Below, piece by piece: positions 52,157-60,027 of a stretch of 64,000 nucleotides of DNA (the first letter of the stretch is position 1; every line of letters starts with the position of its first letter). This DNA comes from JAPHTQ01 sp050299175 (GTDB lineage Bacteria > Pseudomonadota > Gammaproteobacteria > Thiohalomonadales > Thiohalomonadaceae). Under the pieces are notes generated by a model, which was not told the DNA's origin, did no database searches, and saw only the letters and a list, made by a program, of their open reading frames with translations. Both the position numbers and the translations under genes were made by a program. The stretch spans positions 1 to 64,000 of the forward strand of contig JBNKVM010000028.1 of the NCBI GenBank assembly GCA_050299175.1, written 5' to 3'.

Positions 52157-52838
52157 CTTACCCACTACAGCTTTCGCTGCGGTGCCGTGTATGGCACATT
52201 TGGGGTCTGGACTTTCTCTTTACCCTATTCTTTTAATAGAACGTAGGCAGGAGCCGTCAAGTCTCTACACTTTCCCTGAGCAATGAAGCTATTCAAGTAC
52301 ACGGAAGAACAGTTACGGGATGCAGTGAAAAAATCTACATCCTTTCGCCAGGTACTTCTGTGTCTTGGTGTCGCTCCCTATGGCGGAAATTATGCGGTTT
52401 TGCATAAAGCAATCGAGTATTTTCAACTCAACACCGCACACTTTAGCGGCCAAGCCTGGAATAAAGGTAAAAAACTGGCGAGCAAAAAGTCGCTTAATGA
52501 TTACCTTGAAAACAGGGTTGCGATTCAATCATACAAACTGAAAAACAGACTTCTCAAAGAAGGTGTTTTCAAACATCAATGTATGAATTGTCATCGCACC
52601 AAGTGGAATGGGCAATCCATTCCGCTCGAACTTGACCACATTGATGGCAATAACAAGAACAACCGGTTGGAAAACCTGCGTCTGTTATGCCCCAACTGCC
52701 ACGCTTTAACTCCTACATACAGGAGTAAAAATCGCTCTCGGGCTTAGCTCGGGATTGCCACCACCTTAACGTGCTGAGGTTTCCCCGAGTTTGACTCCAT
52801 TCACACCGAGCGTTTCCGCATCGGGTGCTCAAATATTT
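52157..52838 (-). ncRNA. Group I self-splicing intron (682 bp) in tRNA-Leu(UAA)
   Basis: Starts AAATATTTGAGC after U34 and ends with G. On the minus strand the core elements match cyanobacterial tRNA-Leu introns: a P2-like stem with GAAA loop, TCAAACTCGGGGAAACC (P3/P4), GGCAATCCCGAGCTAAGCC (P4/P6), AGAGACTTGACGG and AAGAGAAAGTCC (P7, guanosine site), and GCAGCGAAAGCTG near the 3' end (P9). The extra length comes from an insertion between P6 and P7 that holds an HNH gene on the other strand. Confidence 0.9.
52283..52747 (+). CDS. HNH endonuclease encoded antisense within the tRNA-Leu intron
   Basis: A 154-residue HNH nuclease. Zinc cysteines C100/C103 and C136/C139 flank the motif LELDHIDGNNKNNRLENLRLLCPNCH, with catalytic D118-H119, N131 and H140. 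The N-terminal 90 residues are basic and helical (SFRQVLLCLGVAPYGGNY) and probably bind DNA. It lies wholly inside the intron but on the strand opposite the tRNA, so it cannot be translated from the intron transcript. A homing role is inferred. No clear ribosome site precedes the ATG. Confidence 0.85.
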   Translation: MKLFKYTEEQLRDAVKKSTSFRQVLLCLGVAPYGGNYAVLHKAIEYFQLNTAHFSGQAWNKGKKLASKKSLNDYLENRVAIQSYKLKNRLLKEGVFKHQCMNCHRTKWNGQSIPLELDHIDGNNKNNRLENLRLLCPNCHALTPTYRSKNRSRA

Positions 52839-52924
52839 AAGTCCCTTGCGTCTACCAATTTCGCCACCCGGGCAGGGTGAGAAGGTCGCTATTCTTACAG
52901 ATCATTGTGTGTATTGGAAGAAGA

Positions 52925-52998
52925 TGGAGGCCAGGCCCGGAATCGAACCGAGGTACACGGATTTGCAATCCGCTGCATAGCCACTCTGCCACCTAGCC
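52925..52998 (-). tRNA. tRNA-Cys(GCA)
   Basis: 74 nt with encoded CCA. Acceptor GGCTAGG pairs with CCTGGCC (one G-T pair); the anticodon stem CGGATTGCAAATCCG has GCA; the T arm is CTCGGTTCGATTCCGGG. It corresponds to cysT of the E. coli glyW-cysT-leuZ operon. Confidence 0.95.
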
Positions 52999-53059
52999 AT
53001 CGTGCACCCTGGAAGAAAAAAGACCTCGGTCGGGTACCGAACCGAGGTCTTTGGAATTT

Positions 53060-53135
<76 letters not shown>

Positions 53136-53199
53136 CTCACAGAAGCGCACATTGTAATGAGTGAAATCTTGATGTCAAGCGCCTGTAACAAGTTAATCA

Positions 53200-53769
53200 T
53201 CAGGGCCGGTTGAGTATGGGCCAGGCAGCTTTCAAATAGAGCAACATTGACCAGAGTGTCAGCACAGCGGCGACATAGAGCAGCGTCAGTCCGACTTCCA
53301 CTGTGGGGAAGAGACCGATAGGACTTTTGTAAACCAACAGCACCAGCGCCATCATCTGCGCAGTGGTTTTCACTTTGCCCAGCATGCTTACCGCCACCGT
53401 GGCTGAGGAGCCAACTTCCGCCATCCACTCACGCAGGGCGGAGATGGTGATCTCACGGCCGATGATGACCAGTGCCGGGAAGGCGAGCCAGATCCCCGGA
53501 TAAGGGGTCGGGTTGCTGTCGACAATCAGCACCAGCGTGACGGCCACCATCAGTTTGTCGGCCACCGGGTCGAGAAAGGCGCCAAAGGCGGAGGTCACCT
53601 GCCAACGGCGCGCCAGATAACCATCCAGCCAGTCGGTGAAACCCGCCAGGGCGAATACCACCGTGGCGATCACATTGGCGTTCTGCAGTGGCAGATAATA
53701 GCAGAGCACAAACACCGGGATCAGTGCGATACGCAGGAGTGTCAGGGTGTTGGGAATACTGTATTTCAT
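53200..53769 (-). CDS. pgsA: CDP-diacylglycerol--glycerol-3-phosphate 3-phosphatidyltransferase
   Basis: PgsA makes phosphatidylglycerophosphate, the first step of acidic phospholipid synthesis, in the inner membrane. The 189-residue protein has the CDP-alcohol phosphotransferase motif D-G-x2-A-R-x8-G-x3-D-x3-D (LDGYLARRWQVTSAFGAFLD, then PVAD) and about four membrane helices. It starts MKYSIPNTLTLLRI, typical for PgsA. Gene order uvrY-uvrC-pgsA-tRNA-Gly is as in E. coli. Confidence 0.96.
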   Translation of the reverse strand: MKYSIPNTLTLLRIALIPVFVLCYYLPLQNANVIATVVFALAGFTDWLDGYLARRWQVTSAFGAFLDPVADKLMVAVTLVLIVDSNPTPYPGIWLAFPALVIIGREITISALREWMAEVGSSATVAVSMLGKVKTTAQMMALVLLVYKSPIGLFPTVEVGLTLLYVAAVLTLWSMLLYLKAAWPILNRP

Positions 53770-53794
53770 TACGCTGCGTCGTTGCCCTTATTGC

Positions 53795-55639
53795 TTATTC
53801 GGTATGGAAGGCGTCATAAATCGCCTGCGCCAACTGGCGGCTGATACCCTTTACGGTAGATAAATCCTCGACCCCGGCCCGGGCAACCTCCTGCAGGCCA
53901 CCAAATTGGCGCAGCAGCAGTTGGCGCCGTTTCGGTCCCAGACCCGGGACATCCTCCAGTGGCGAAGTACGACGCGCCTTGGCGCGGCGCTGACGGTGTC
54001 CACTGATAGCAAAACGGTGTGCCTCATCGCGTACCTGCTGGATCAGGTGACGGGCCGGCGAATCAGGCGGCAGTATAATGGGCTGCTCCTGACCCGACAA
54101 TAATAGCTGCTCCACACCCGGCTTGCGGGTCGGCCCCTTGGCCACCCCGATCAGGATCACCCCGATCACCTGCAGTTCCTCCAGTACCTGCTCTGCCTGG
54201 CTCAGCTGTCCTTTACCGCCATCGATGAGCAGAATATCGGGGAATTTACCCTCCCCCTCCTTGAGGCGCTTGAAACGGCGGGTGAGCGCCTGGTGCATGG
54301 CGGCATAGTCGTCACCCAGGGTAATTCCCTCGATGTTGTAGCGGCGATAGTCGCTCTTCAGCGGACCATTGACATCAAACACCACACAGGAGGCTACCGT
54401 CGCCTCGCCCATGGTATGGCTGATATCGAAACATTCGATGCGCTGCGGCAGATCGTCCAGTTGCAACGCCTCCTGCAACGCCTCAAAGCGGCTCATGATA
54501 TTGAGCTTGTTGGTGAGATGGGCCGACAGCGCCTGCTCGGCATTGGTCATGGCCAGTTGCAGCCAGCGGGAGCGTTCGCCGCGCAGACGGTGTGAAATCA
54601 CCACCTTGCGCCCAGCCTGTTCTGAAAGGACACCTTCCAGTAAATCCCGATCCGTCAAAGGATGGTTGACCAGCAGCTCTGGCGGGATCGGACGCTCCTG
54701 GGAGCCCCCACCGAGGTAATACTGGGGCAGAAAGGCCGCCAGCAGTTCGCTTTCGTCGCTGTCGGCAGTGTGACGCGGAAACCAGGTCTTGTTGCCCAGA
54801 TTACGGCCGTTGCGGATGAAGAAGACCTGCACACAACCGACCCCGTTACGCGCTACCGCAGCGATCACATCCAGATCGCCACTGCCGCTACCCATCACAT
54901 ATTGTTTCTCCTGCACCCGACGCAGATTGGCGATCTGATCGCGATAATGGGCCGCCTGTTCGAACGCCAGTGATTCGGATGCCTGTTCCATCCGCCGAAC
55001 CAGTTCATTGATAATGGCGTTGTTCTTGCCCTCCAGGAACATCACCGCATGGCGGACATCTTCGCCATACTGCTCCTCGGTAACGTAATCGACACACGGC
55101 GCACTGCAACGTTTGATCTGGTATTGCAGACACGGTCGTGAACGGCTGCGATAGAAACTGTCTTCGCATTGGCGTACCGGAAAAAGCTTTTGCAGTAAAT
55201 TGAGGCTCTCGCGCACCGCCGAAGCGCTGGGGAACGGACCGAAGAAACGCCCGGGTTTGTCGCGGCGACCACGGTGAAAACTTAGACGAGGAAAAGCTTC
55301 ATCGGAAAGATAGATGTAAGGATAACCTTTATCGTCACGCAGCAGAATATTGTAGCGAGGCTTATGTTCTTTTATCAGTGTGTTCTCAAGGATAAGTGCC
55401 TCATTCTCCGTGTGAGTGATCGTCACCTCGATCCCACAGATTTGAGACACCAGGGCATGGGTTTTGGCACCCTTGTCCTTGCTACTGAAATAACTCGACA
55501 CACGGCGTTTGAGATTTTTCGCCTTGCCGACATAAATCACCTGTCCCTCCGCATCCAGCATCCGATAGACGCCTGGAAGAGAGGTCAGGTTTTTAAGAAA
55601 AGCCTTGCTATCAAATGGCTCGCTGTTTGCCACATTCAT
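53795..55639 (-). CDS. uvrC: Excinuclease ABC subunit C
   Basis: UvrC makes the two incisions in nucleotide excision repair. The 614 residues include the GIY-YIG domain (LPGVYRMLDAEGQVIYVGKAKNLKRRVSSYF), a Cys-rich region (SRPCLQYQIKRCSAPC), the UVR helix pair (MEQASESLAFEQAAHYRDQI), the RNase H-like nuclease (ECFDISHTMGEATVASCVVF) and C-terminal helix-hairpin-helix motifs (DVPGLGPKRRQLLLRQFGG). The ATG at 55639 is used; an upstream TTG adds two residues only. It follows uvrY. Confidence 0.97.
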   Translation of the reverse strand: MNVANSEPFDSKAFLKNLTSLPGVYRMLDAEGQVIYVGKAKNLKRRVSSYFSSKDKGAKTHALVSQICGIEVTITHTENEALILENTLIKEHKPRYNILLRDDKGYPYIYLSDEAFPRLSFHRGRRDKPGRFFGPFPSASAVRESLNLLQKLFPVRQCEDSFYRSRSRPCLQYQIKRCSAPCVDYVTEEQYGEDVRHAVMFLEGKNNAIINELVRRMEQASESLAFEQAAHYRDQIANLRRVQEKQYVMGSGSGDLDVIAAVARNGVGCVQVFFIRNGRNLGNKTWFPRHTADSDESELLAAFLPQYYLGGGSQERPIPPELLVNHPLTDRDLLEGVLSEQAGRKVVISHRLRGERSRWLQLAMTNAEQALSAHLTNKLNIMSRFEALQEALQLDDLPQRIECFDISHTMGEATVASCVVFDVNGPLKSDYRRYNIEGITLGDDYAAMHQALTRRFKRLKEGEGKFPDILLIDGGKGQLSQAEQVLEELQVIGVILIGVAKGPTRKPGVEQLLLSGQEQPIILPPDSPARHLIQQVRDEAHRFAISGHRQRRAKARRTSPLEDVPGLGPKRRQLLLRQFGGLQEVARAGVEDLSTVKGISRQLAQAIYDAFHTE

Positions 55640-55706
55640 AATCAATAAATAGGGGTGGTACTGATAAATATCAGCCTAACAGGAGCGGAACAGCGAGGGT
55701 AGTCTA

Positions 55707-56345
55707 TCAGCCGTTATCGAGCAGGCCATGACGCATGGCCAGTCGAGTCAGATCGGCATCGTTACGCACTTTCAGTTTATCGAACAAACGATAGCGGTAG
55801 GTGCTAACCGTCTTGGGGCTTAGGTGAAGTTGCTCAGAGATGTCCTGAACCTTTTGTCCCTGCACCAGCATCAACATGACCTGCATCTCACGTTGTGAGA
55901 GAGATTCAAACGGTGAAGCCTCGTGGCCAGGCAGGAGCGCCAGCGCAAGATTCTGTGCAATGGCAGAACAGATATAACGTTTGCCGACATGTACATCCCG
56001 GATGGCCTGCACAATCTCGTCAATCTTGCAGCTCTTGTGCAAATAACCCGATGCACCGGCCTTCAACATGCTACTGGGAAAAGGATCGTCGGTGTGTACG
56101 GTAAGAATGATAATGGGAAGTTCCGGGGCAAACTGTTTCAGTTTGCGCGTCGTTTCAAGACCACCGATCCCGGGCATGCTGACATCCATCAACACCACGT
56201 CCGGGCGTCTTTCACGCACTGACACCAGTGCCTGTTCACCACTGTTCGCTTCGGCAATAACCTTGACACCAGAGACATCATCCAGCAAACGCCGGATACC
56301 CGTTCTTACAAGATCATGATCGTCTACCAAAAGGACATTGATCAT
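55707..56345 (-). CDS. uvrY: UvrY/GacA-type response regulator
   Basis: A 212-residue NarL/FixJ-family regulator. The receiver has DDHD near residue 8, the phospho-acceptor Asp in VVLMDVSMPGIGG and the conserved Lys in YLHKSC. The C-terminal helix-turn-helix reads LSQREMQVMLMLVQGQKVQDISEQLHLSPKTVSTYRYRLFDKLKVRND. GacA/UvrY works with the BarA/GacS kinase and controls CsrA-sequestering small RNAs. Position before uvrC confirms the assignment. Confidence 0.94.
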   Translation of the reverse strand: MINVLLVDDHDLVRTGIRRLLDDVSGVKVIAEANSGEQALVSVRERRPDVVLMDVSMPGIGGLETTRKLKQFAPELPIIILTVHTDDPFPSSMLKAGASGYLHKSCKIDEIVQAIRDVHVGKRYICSAIAQNLALALLPGHEASPFESLSQREMQVMLMLVQGQKVQDISEQLHLSPKTVSTYRYRLFDKLKVRNDADLTRLAMRHGLLDNG

Positions 56346-56451
56346 AGATACCGAACCGGAACCTCACCCATAAAACATGCCCAACTGTACAAGAAACAAG
56401 GATTTAATCAAACACTGTTACAAAGAATTTTACTTATGTAATAAATGCCGC

Positions 56452-57084
56452 TTACTGCTCAGAAGGAAGCGGCTTACCGTAAAGACTTTCATGCAGTTGT
56501 TGTGCTCTGTTCTGATCCAGTTTGGCAACGATATTCATCACATGCCATGCTGCCTGCGGATAACCGGCTTTACCCAGCAATAATGCGGCCTGTGCATACG
56601 CATCAACAGCAGCATCGGTATCACCCATCTGCAACAGGACATTCCCCATCTCGCCGTATGCGTCGTAGTTTTCCGGCTGCAACGCAATCAGTGCACGGTA
56701 GTTTTCAACTGAGGCATCACTATTGCCATCCCACGCGGCACGGCGTGCGGACTGCCATACTGCAAGTGCATCTGCCTCATCATCTTTATTACCCGCTATC
56801 GTCTGAGGCTTTTCGATAGTTTCATTCTTTACTGTCTCGTATGGCGACATTTCGTTGGTACGCATGGGCAACGATTCATGCCCGGAAGGCGCGACCACCG
56901 ACTTTTCTTCTTTTTCACTCTTCTGCATATCGTCAACGACAGCGTCAACTTTGCCCATCAATTGTTTGACTTCGGTCGACTCAGTGGCTTCAGGAAACAA
57001 TGAGTGACGAAACAGGATCAGCGCCAATAAGGCAGCTACGACCAGCATATTCGTTGGATTGAAGAAGCTTTTATATGAACTCAC
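56452..57084 (-). CDS. Membrane-anchored TPR protein
   Basis: A 210-residue protein with one membrane helix (about 12-28, MLVVAALLALILF), an acidic/Lys-rich linker (about 35-110) and C-terminal tetratricopeptide repeats (WQSARRAAWDGNSDASVENYRALIALQPENYDAYGEMGNVLLQMGDTDAAVDAYAQAALLL). The GTG at 57084 is preferred because AGGAG lies 7 nt upstream; the upstream in-frame ATG adds an Arg-rich stretch that does not fit. Cell-envelope assembly or scaffolding is a guess. Confidence 0.7.
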   Translation of the reverse strand: MSSYKSFFNPTNMLVVAALLALILFRHSLFPEATESTEVKQLMGKVDAVVDDMQKSEKEEKSVVAPSGHESLPMRTNEMSPYETVKNETIEKPQTIAGNKDDEADALAVWQSARRAAWDGNSDASVENYRALIALQPENYDAYGEMGNVLLQMGDTDAAVDAYAQAALLLGKAGYPQAAWHVMNIVAKLDQNRAQQLHESLYGKPLPSEQ

Positions 57085-57103
57085 TGTCGTGCTCCTGTGA
57101 CGG

Positions 57104-57415
57104 CTACCACTGCCACGCACCCTGAGGCTCAGCATCTGATTGCCGCTGAGATTCAGGTGCGAGGCCCTGAATAGTAACCCTGTTTTTTGTATGAAATTGT
57201 GATTGGTTTGGATATCGTGACCCCGACTGGTCCTTCGAATCCGCTACAGATCTCGCCCGGAGGTCGAGTAATGCGGGCAATGGGTGAAGACTGATATAGG
57301 GCCCTGGCGGTGGAGGTGCTTGACGAGCTACCACAACGTTGGGAAACAAAAGGCACAGCAGCGGCAAAAGTAACGCCTTCGTAAATATGCCTCTGTGCTT
57401 TGTTTTCACAACCAT
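57104..57415 (-). CDS. Possible small secreted protein
   Basis: From the ATG at 57415: 103 residues, with a basic start and hydrophobic stretch (GIFTKALLLPLLCLLFPNVVVA) like a signal peptide, then a Pro-rich segment (QAPPPPGPYISLHPLP) and a polar tail. It precedes the TPR gene on the same strand by 19 bp. There is no good ribosome site and no recognised family, so the gene is uncertain. Confidence 0.4.
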   Translation of the reverse strand: MVVKTKHRGIFTKALLLPLLCLLFPNVVVARQAPPPPGPYISLHPLPALLDLRARSVADSKDQSGSRYPNQSQFHTKNRVTIQGLAPESQRQSDAEPQGAWQW

Positions 57416-57495
57416 GGCGCCATTATGCGGTTGATATCGAAGCATGCCAACCAGTAGAAAACATAAAGGGCTCGCAAGGAGCCCTTTCATTTATT

Positions 57496-57583
57496 TGGCG
57501 GAGAGGGTGGGATTCGAACCCACGGAAGGTCACCCTTCAACGGTTTTCAAGACCGTCGCTTTCGACCACTCAGCCACCTCTCC
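57496..57583 (-). tRNA. tRNA-Ser(UGA)
   Basis: 88 nt with CCA. Acceptor GGAGAGG/CCTCTCC, anticodon stem ACGGTCTTGAAAACCGT with anticodon TGA, long variable arm GAAGGGTGACCTTC and T arm GTGGGTTCGAATCCCAC. Confidence 0.96.
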
Positions 57584-57720
57584 AAATTCGATTTGTCAGT
57601 ACTTATTCGATCACCCAGTTTCCCGATGATCGCGACGGTACCCGTCGCTCTGCTCCGTACCTCCATGTACTCCGCCCCTTCGGGGCCATGCTGCGCATGT
57701 CCCATTTCGTTCCCGACGAA

Positions 57721-57766
57721 ATGGTCGACCACTCAGCCACCTCTCCAGAATCAGATTGGCAGAACT
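57721..57766 (-). repeat. Duplicate of the tRNA-Ser 5' end and its flank
   Basis: About 45 bp that repeat 57561-57605: the first 22 nt of tRNA-Ser (GGAGAGGTGGCTGAGTGGTC) plus the upstream flank. No other part of a tRNA follows, so it is a remnant. Between the two copies (57606-57720) lie several small palindromes, such as CGACGGTACCCGTCG and GCCCCTTCGGGGC. The rest of 57584-57959 has no gene I can support. Confidence 0.75.
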
Positions 57767-57902
57767 TTTTCCCGGCGAACCCATCCAACAGCAAAGGTTT
57801 CAGCCAGAACGGCCATTTTGGGAAGAGCGAAGGATACCGGAATTGATCCCCCTTTTCCAGCGCGAGTTCCAGGGGCTTTGCGGTTTGAATCCGCTTGAAT
57901 TT

Positions 57903-57917
57903 GTGCCATATTGGCAC
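57903..57917. promoter_or_regulatory. Palindrome GTGCCA-TAT-TGGCAC upstream of the BI-1 gene
   Basis: Perfect 15-bp dyad ending 43 bp before the start codon at 57960. It may be an operator or part of the promoter; the regulator is unknown. Confidence 0.35.
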
Positions 57918-57959
57918 CAGATAATTGAACGCTCAGGATGACAATACGAGGAGTTAACG

Positions 57960-58631
57960 ATGAGCAGTTTTGAGACGGTTTCAACCCGTTCCAACGAAGC
58001 GGTATTGGCGACCAACAAGCTGATCCGTAATACCTATACCCTGCTTTCCATGACCCTGCTGTTCAGCGCAGTGACCGCAGGACTGTCGATGTACATGAGC
58101 ATGGGACCGATGACCTATCTGGTTAGCATCGGCGTTGCCATGTTGCTGTCCTTCTTCGTCTTGCCGCGCACGGCCAACTCTGCTGCAGGTATCGGTGTGG
58201 TCTTTGCCATCACAGGCCTGTTCGGTTTCGCCCTGGGCCCGATCCTCAATATGTATCTGGCTCTGTCTAACGGTTCCGAGCTGATCGGTATGGCAATGGG
58301 CGGTACCGGGGTTATCTTCCTGACCCTCTCCGGTTATGCCCTGACTACCCGTAAGAACTTCAGCTTCATGGGCGGTTTCCTGATCACAGGCCTGATTGTC
58401 GCGATCATCGCCTCACTGGCCAACATCTTCCTGGCCATCCCGGCGCTGTCACTGGCGGTCTCCGCTGCAGTCATCATGCTGATGAGCGGATTCATCCTTT
58501 ACGACACCAGCCGCATGATCCACGAGCCCAATGGCAACTACCTGTTCATGACAGTGAATCTGTACCTGAACATCTTCAACATCTTCATCAACCTGCTGAA
58601 CCTGCTTGCTGCCCTCTCTGGCCGCGACTAA
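57960..58631 (+). CDS. Bax inhibitor-1/YccA family membrane protein
   Basis: A 223-residue BI-1 family protein with seven membrane helices. It resembles bacterial YccA/YbhL, which modulate FtsH or calcium leak. Seen are NTYTLLSMTLLFSAVTAGLSM, GLFGFALGPILNMYL, the LSGYALTTRKNFSFMGGFL segment and the C-terminal YDTSRMIHEPNGNYLFMTVNLYLNIFNIFINLLNLL. The ribosome site GAGGAG is strong. It stands alone and ends in a clear terminator. Confidence 0.93.
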   Translation: MSSFETVSTRSNEAVLATNKLIRNTYTLLSMTLLFSAVTAGLSMYMSMGPMTYLVSIGVAMLLSFFVLPRTANSAAGIGVVFAITGLFGFALGPILNMYLALSNGSELIGMAMGGTGVIFLTLSGYALTTRKNFSFMGGFLITGLIVAIIASLANIFLAIPALSLAVSAAVIMLMSGFILYDTSRMIHEPNGNYLFMTVNLYLNIFNIFINLLNLLAALSGRD

Positions 58632-58652
58632 CAGCAGAGCTGACGAAACCAG

Positions 58653-58678
58653 AAACCCCGCCTTGCGCGGGGTTTTTA
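58653..58678 (+). terminator. Intrinsic terminator after the BI-1 gene
   Basis: AAACCCCGC-CTTGC-GCGGGGTTT with a following T run, 22 bp after the stop codon. Confidence 0.9.
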
Positions 58679-58680
58679 TA

Positions 58681-58780
58681 TTCAGGACGAATGGTATGCC
58701 GCGGGCACAGGGACGTGCAGGAGCGGCGCATGTTCAGGACGAATGATATGCCGCGAACACGTCTGGGCGCGGCGCTTACG
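58681..58780. repeat. Imperfect tandem repeat (2 x ~50 bp)
   Basis: TTCAGGACGAATGGTATGCCGC at 58681 recurs at 58733 with one change, and both units continue to a GCGGCGC motif. It is non-coding and lies directly before a small gene. Confidence 0.65.
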
Positions 58781-58791
58781 AGGTATGTAAA

Positions 58792-58974
58792 ATGGATATG
58801 TGGTTGAAGATCGGTTCAGCCATGCTGCTGGTGATGATGCTGGTCATGCTCTGGCCCAGCGCCAAACGCATGATGAAAGAGAGTCCCAAGGGCAGCGCAG
58901 AGGACTGGAAAGGCGCCCTCATCCCGCTGGCACTGGTCGCACTGTTTATTGTGCTGCTGGTAATGGCCGTTTAA
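58792..58974 (+). CDS. Small two-helix membrane protein (60 aa)
   Basis: A 60-residue protein with two hydrophobic segments (about 4-20, LKIGSAMLLVMMLVMLW, and 42-59, LIPLALVALFIVLLVMAV) and a charged loop (SAKRMMKESPKGSAEDWKG). A GAGG ribosome site is present. It is convergent with mltG. The compact, clean architecture suggests a real conserved small protein; the function is unknown. Confidence 0.65.
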   Translation: MDMWLKIGSAMLLVMMLVMLWPSAKRMMKESPKGSAEDWKGALIPLALVALFIVLLVMAV

Positions 58975-58983
58975 GTAGAACTC

Positions 58984-60027
58984 TTATTGCTGGGGAGCAG
59001 AGGTGTAGCCTTCCCGTTTGCGGCCACTGCGTTGGTATTTGGTCACCGCACGATTGTGCTCCTCCACCGTCGCGGAAAAGTGGTGACTCCCATCGCCCTT
59101 GGCGACAAAAAAGAGATTATCACTGTCGTCAGGGTGCATCACCGCACGAATCGCATCGGCGCCCGGCATGGCGATCGGTGTCGGCGGCAGACCTCGACGG
59201 GTGTAACTGTTATAGGGGCCATCGGTTTTCAGATCCCGACGCCGCAGGTTGCCATCGAAATCGGGACCCAGACCATAGATGATGGTCGGGTCGGTCTGTA
59301 GCCGCATCCGCTTTTCCAACCGACGGATAAATACCCCGGCAATCGCCGGACGCTCGCTGGCAAGCCCAGTCTCCTTCTCCACAATCGACGCCAGAATCAG
59401 CGCTTCATAGGGTGTCTTCAACGGCAGCCCCACATCCCGTGACTGCCATGCCTCATCAAGCTCACGACTCAATGCATCGTAGGCACGCTTCAGAAACTCC
59501 TCATCACTCAGGCCACGGGGAAAATAATAGGTCTCAGGCAGGAAGCGCCCTTCAGGGTGTTCGTCGGGATGACCGATACGCGCCATGATTTCATCATCGC
59601 TCAGCCCGTTCAGTGTGTGTTTCAGATTAGGCTCGGCATTGATCAGCTGCATCATCTCACGGAAGGTCTGCCCCTCAATCATGGTCAGGGAAAACTGACG
59701 CACCTTACCCTGCACCATGTTCTGCAGCAGTTGTCCCGGAGTCATCCCTTCAGTCAACAGATACTCCCCGGCCTGGATACGCTGCGCTTCACCGCTAAAC
59801 TTCACCATCCAGCGAAACAGCCGACCGCTATCGATCAATCCCTGCTGCTGCAGTGACGCAGCTATCTTACCCACGCTATCGCCAGAGGCCACCGTAAAAT
59901 ACTGTTCGGGTTGCTTCAGTGTCATCGGCCCATCAACAAAAGACTGATAACTCATCCAGGCCCAGCCGAGGGTAAAACTCCCCAGTAGCACGGCCGCGCC
60001 CAGCAGTTTAAATAGCCGCTCCTTCAC
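58984..60027 (-). CDS. mltG: Endolytic transglycosylase MltG
   Basis: MltG cleaves nascent peptidoglycan strands and helps set glycan length. The 347 residues have an N-terminal membrane helix (about 6-25), a LysM-like subdomain (YFTVASGDSVGKIAASLQQQGLI), and the YceG catalytic domain with ILASIVEKETGLASERPAIAGVFIRRL, containing the catalytic Glu, then LQTDPTIIYGLG and the terminal FVAKGDGSHHFSATVEEHNRAV. It overlaps pabC by 4 bp. Confidence 0.96.
   Translation of the reverse strand: MKERLFKLLGAAVLLGSFTLGWAWMSYQSFVDGPMTLKQPEQYFTVASGDSVGKIAASLQQQGLIDSGRLFRWMVKFSGEAQRIQAGEYLLTEGMTPGQLLQNMVQGKVRQFSLTMIEGQTFREMMQLINAEPNLKHTLNGLSDDEIMARIGHPDEHPEGRFLPETYYFPRGLSDEEFLKRAYDALSRELDEAWQSRDVGLPLKTPYEALILASIVEKETGLASERPAIAGVFIRRLEKRMRLQTDPTIIYGLGPDFDGNLRRRDLKTDGPYNSYTRRGLPPTPIAMPGADAIRAVMHPDDSDNLFFVAKGDGSHHFSATVEEHNRAVTKYQRSGRKREGYTSAPQQ

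Larger units (their letters stand above)
52105..52873 (-). tRNA. tRNA-Leu(UAA), split gene with a group I intron
   Basis: Exon 1 is 52839-52873 (GCCCGGGTGGCG to AAGGGACTT) and exon 2 is 52105-52156 (AAAATCCCTCGG to CCGGGCACCA). Joined they give an 87-nt tRNA: acceptor stem GCCCGGG/CCCGGGC, anticodon loop CTTAAAA with anticodon TAA, a long variable arm (CGGTGGCGACACCG) and encoded CCA. The intron interrupts after U34, the same site as in cyanobacterial tRNA-Leu(UAA). The order pgsA-tRNA-Gly-tRNA-Cys-tRNA-Leu equals E. coli pgsA-glyW-cysT-leuZ, where leuZ has no intron. Confidence 0.93.

Noticed and set aside
57721..57746. Second tRNA-Ser gene
   Set aside because: Only the first ~22 nt match; no anticodon arm or 3' half follows.
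57603..57917. Open frames between tRNA-Ser and the BI-1 gene
   Set aside because: They span the duplicated tRNA fragment and palindromes, lack ribosome sites and give no protein-like sequence.
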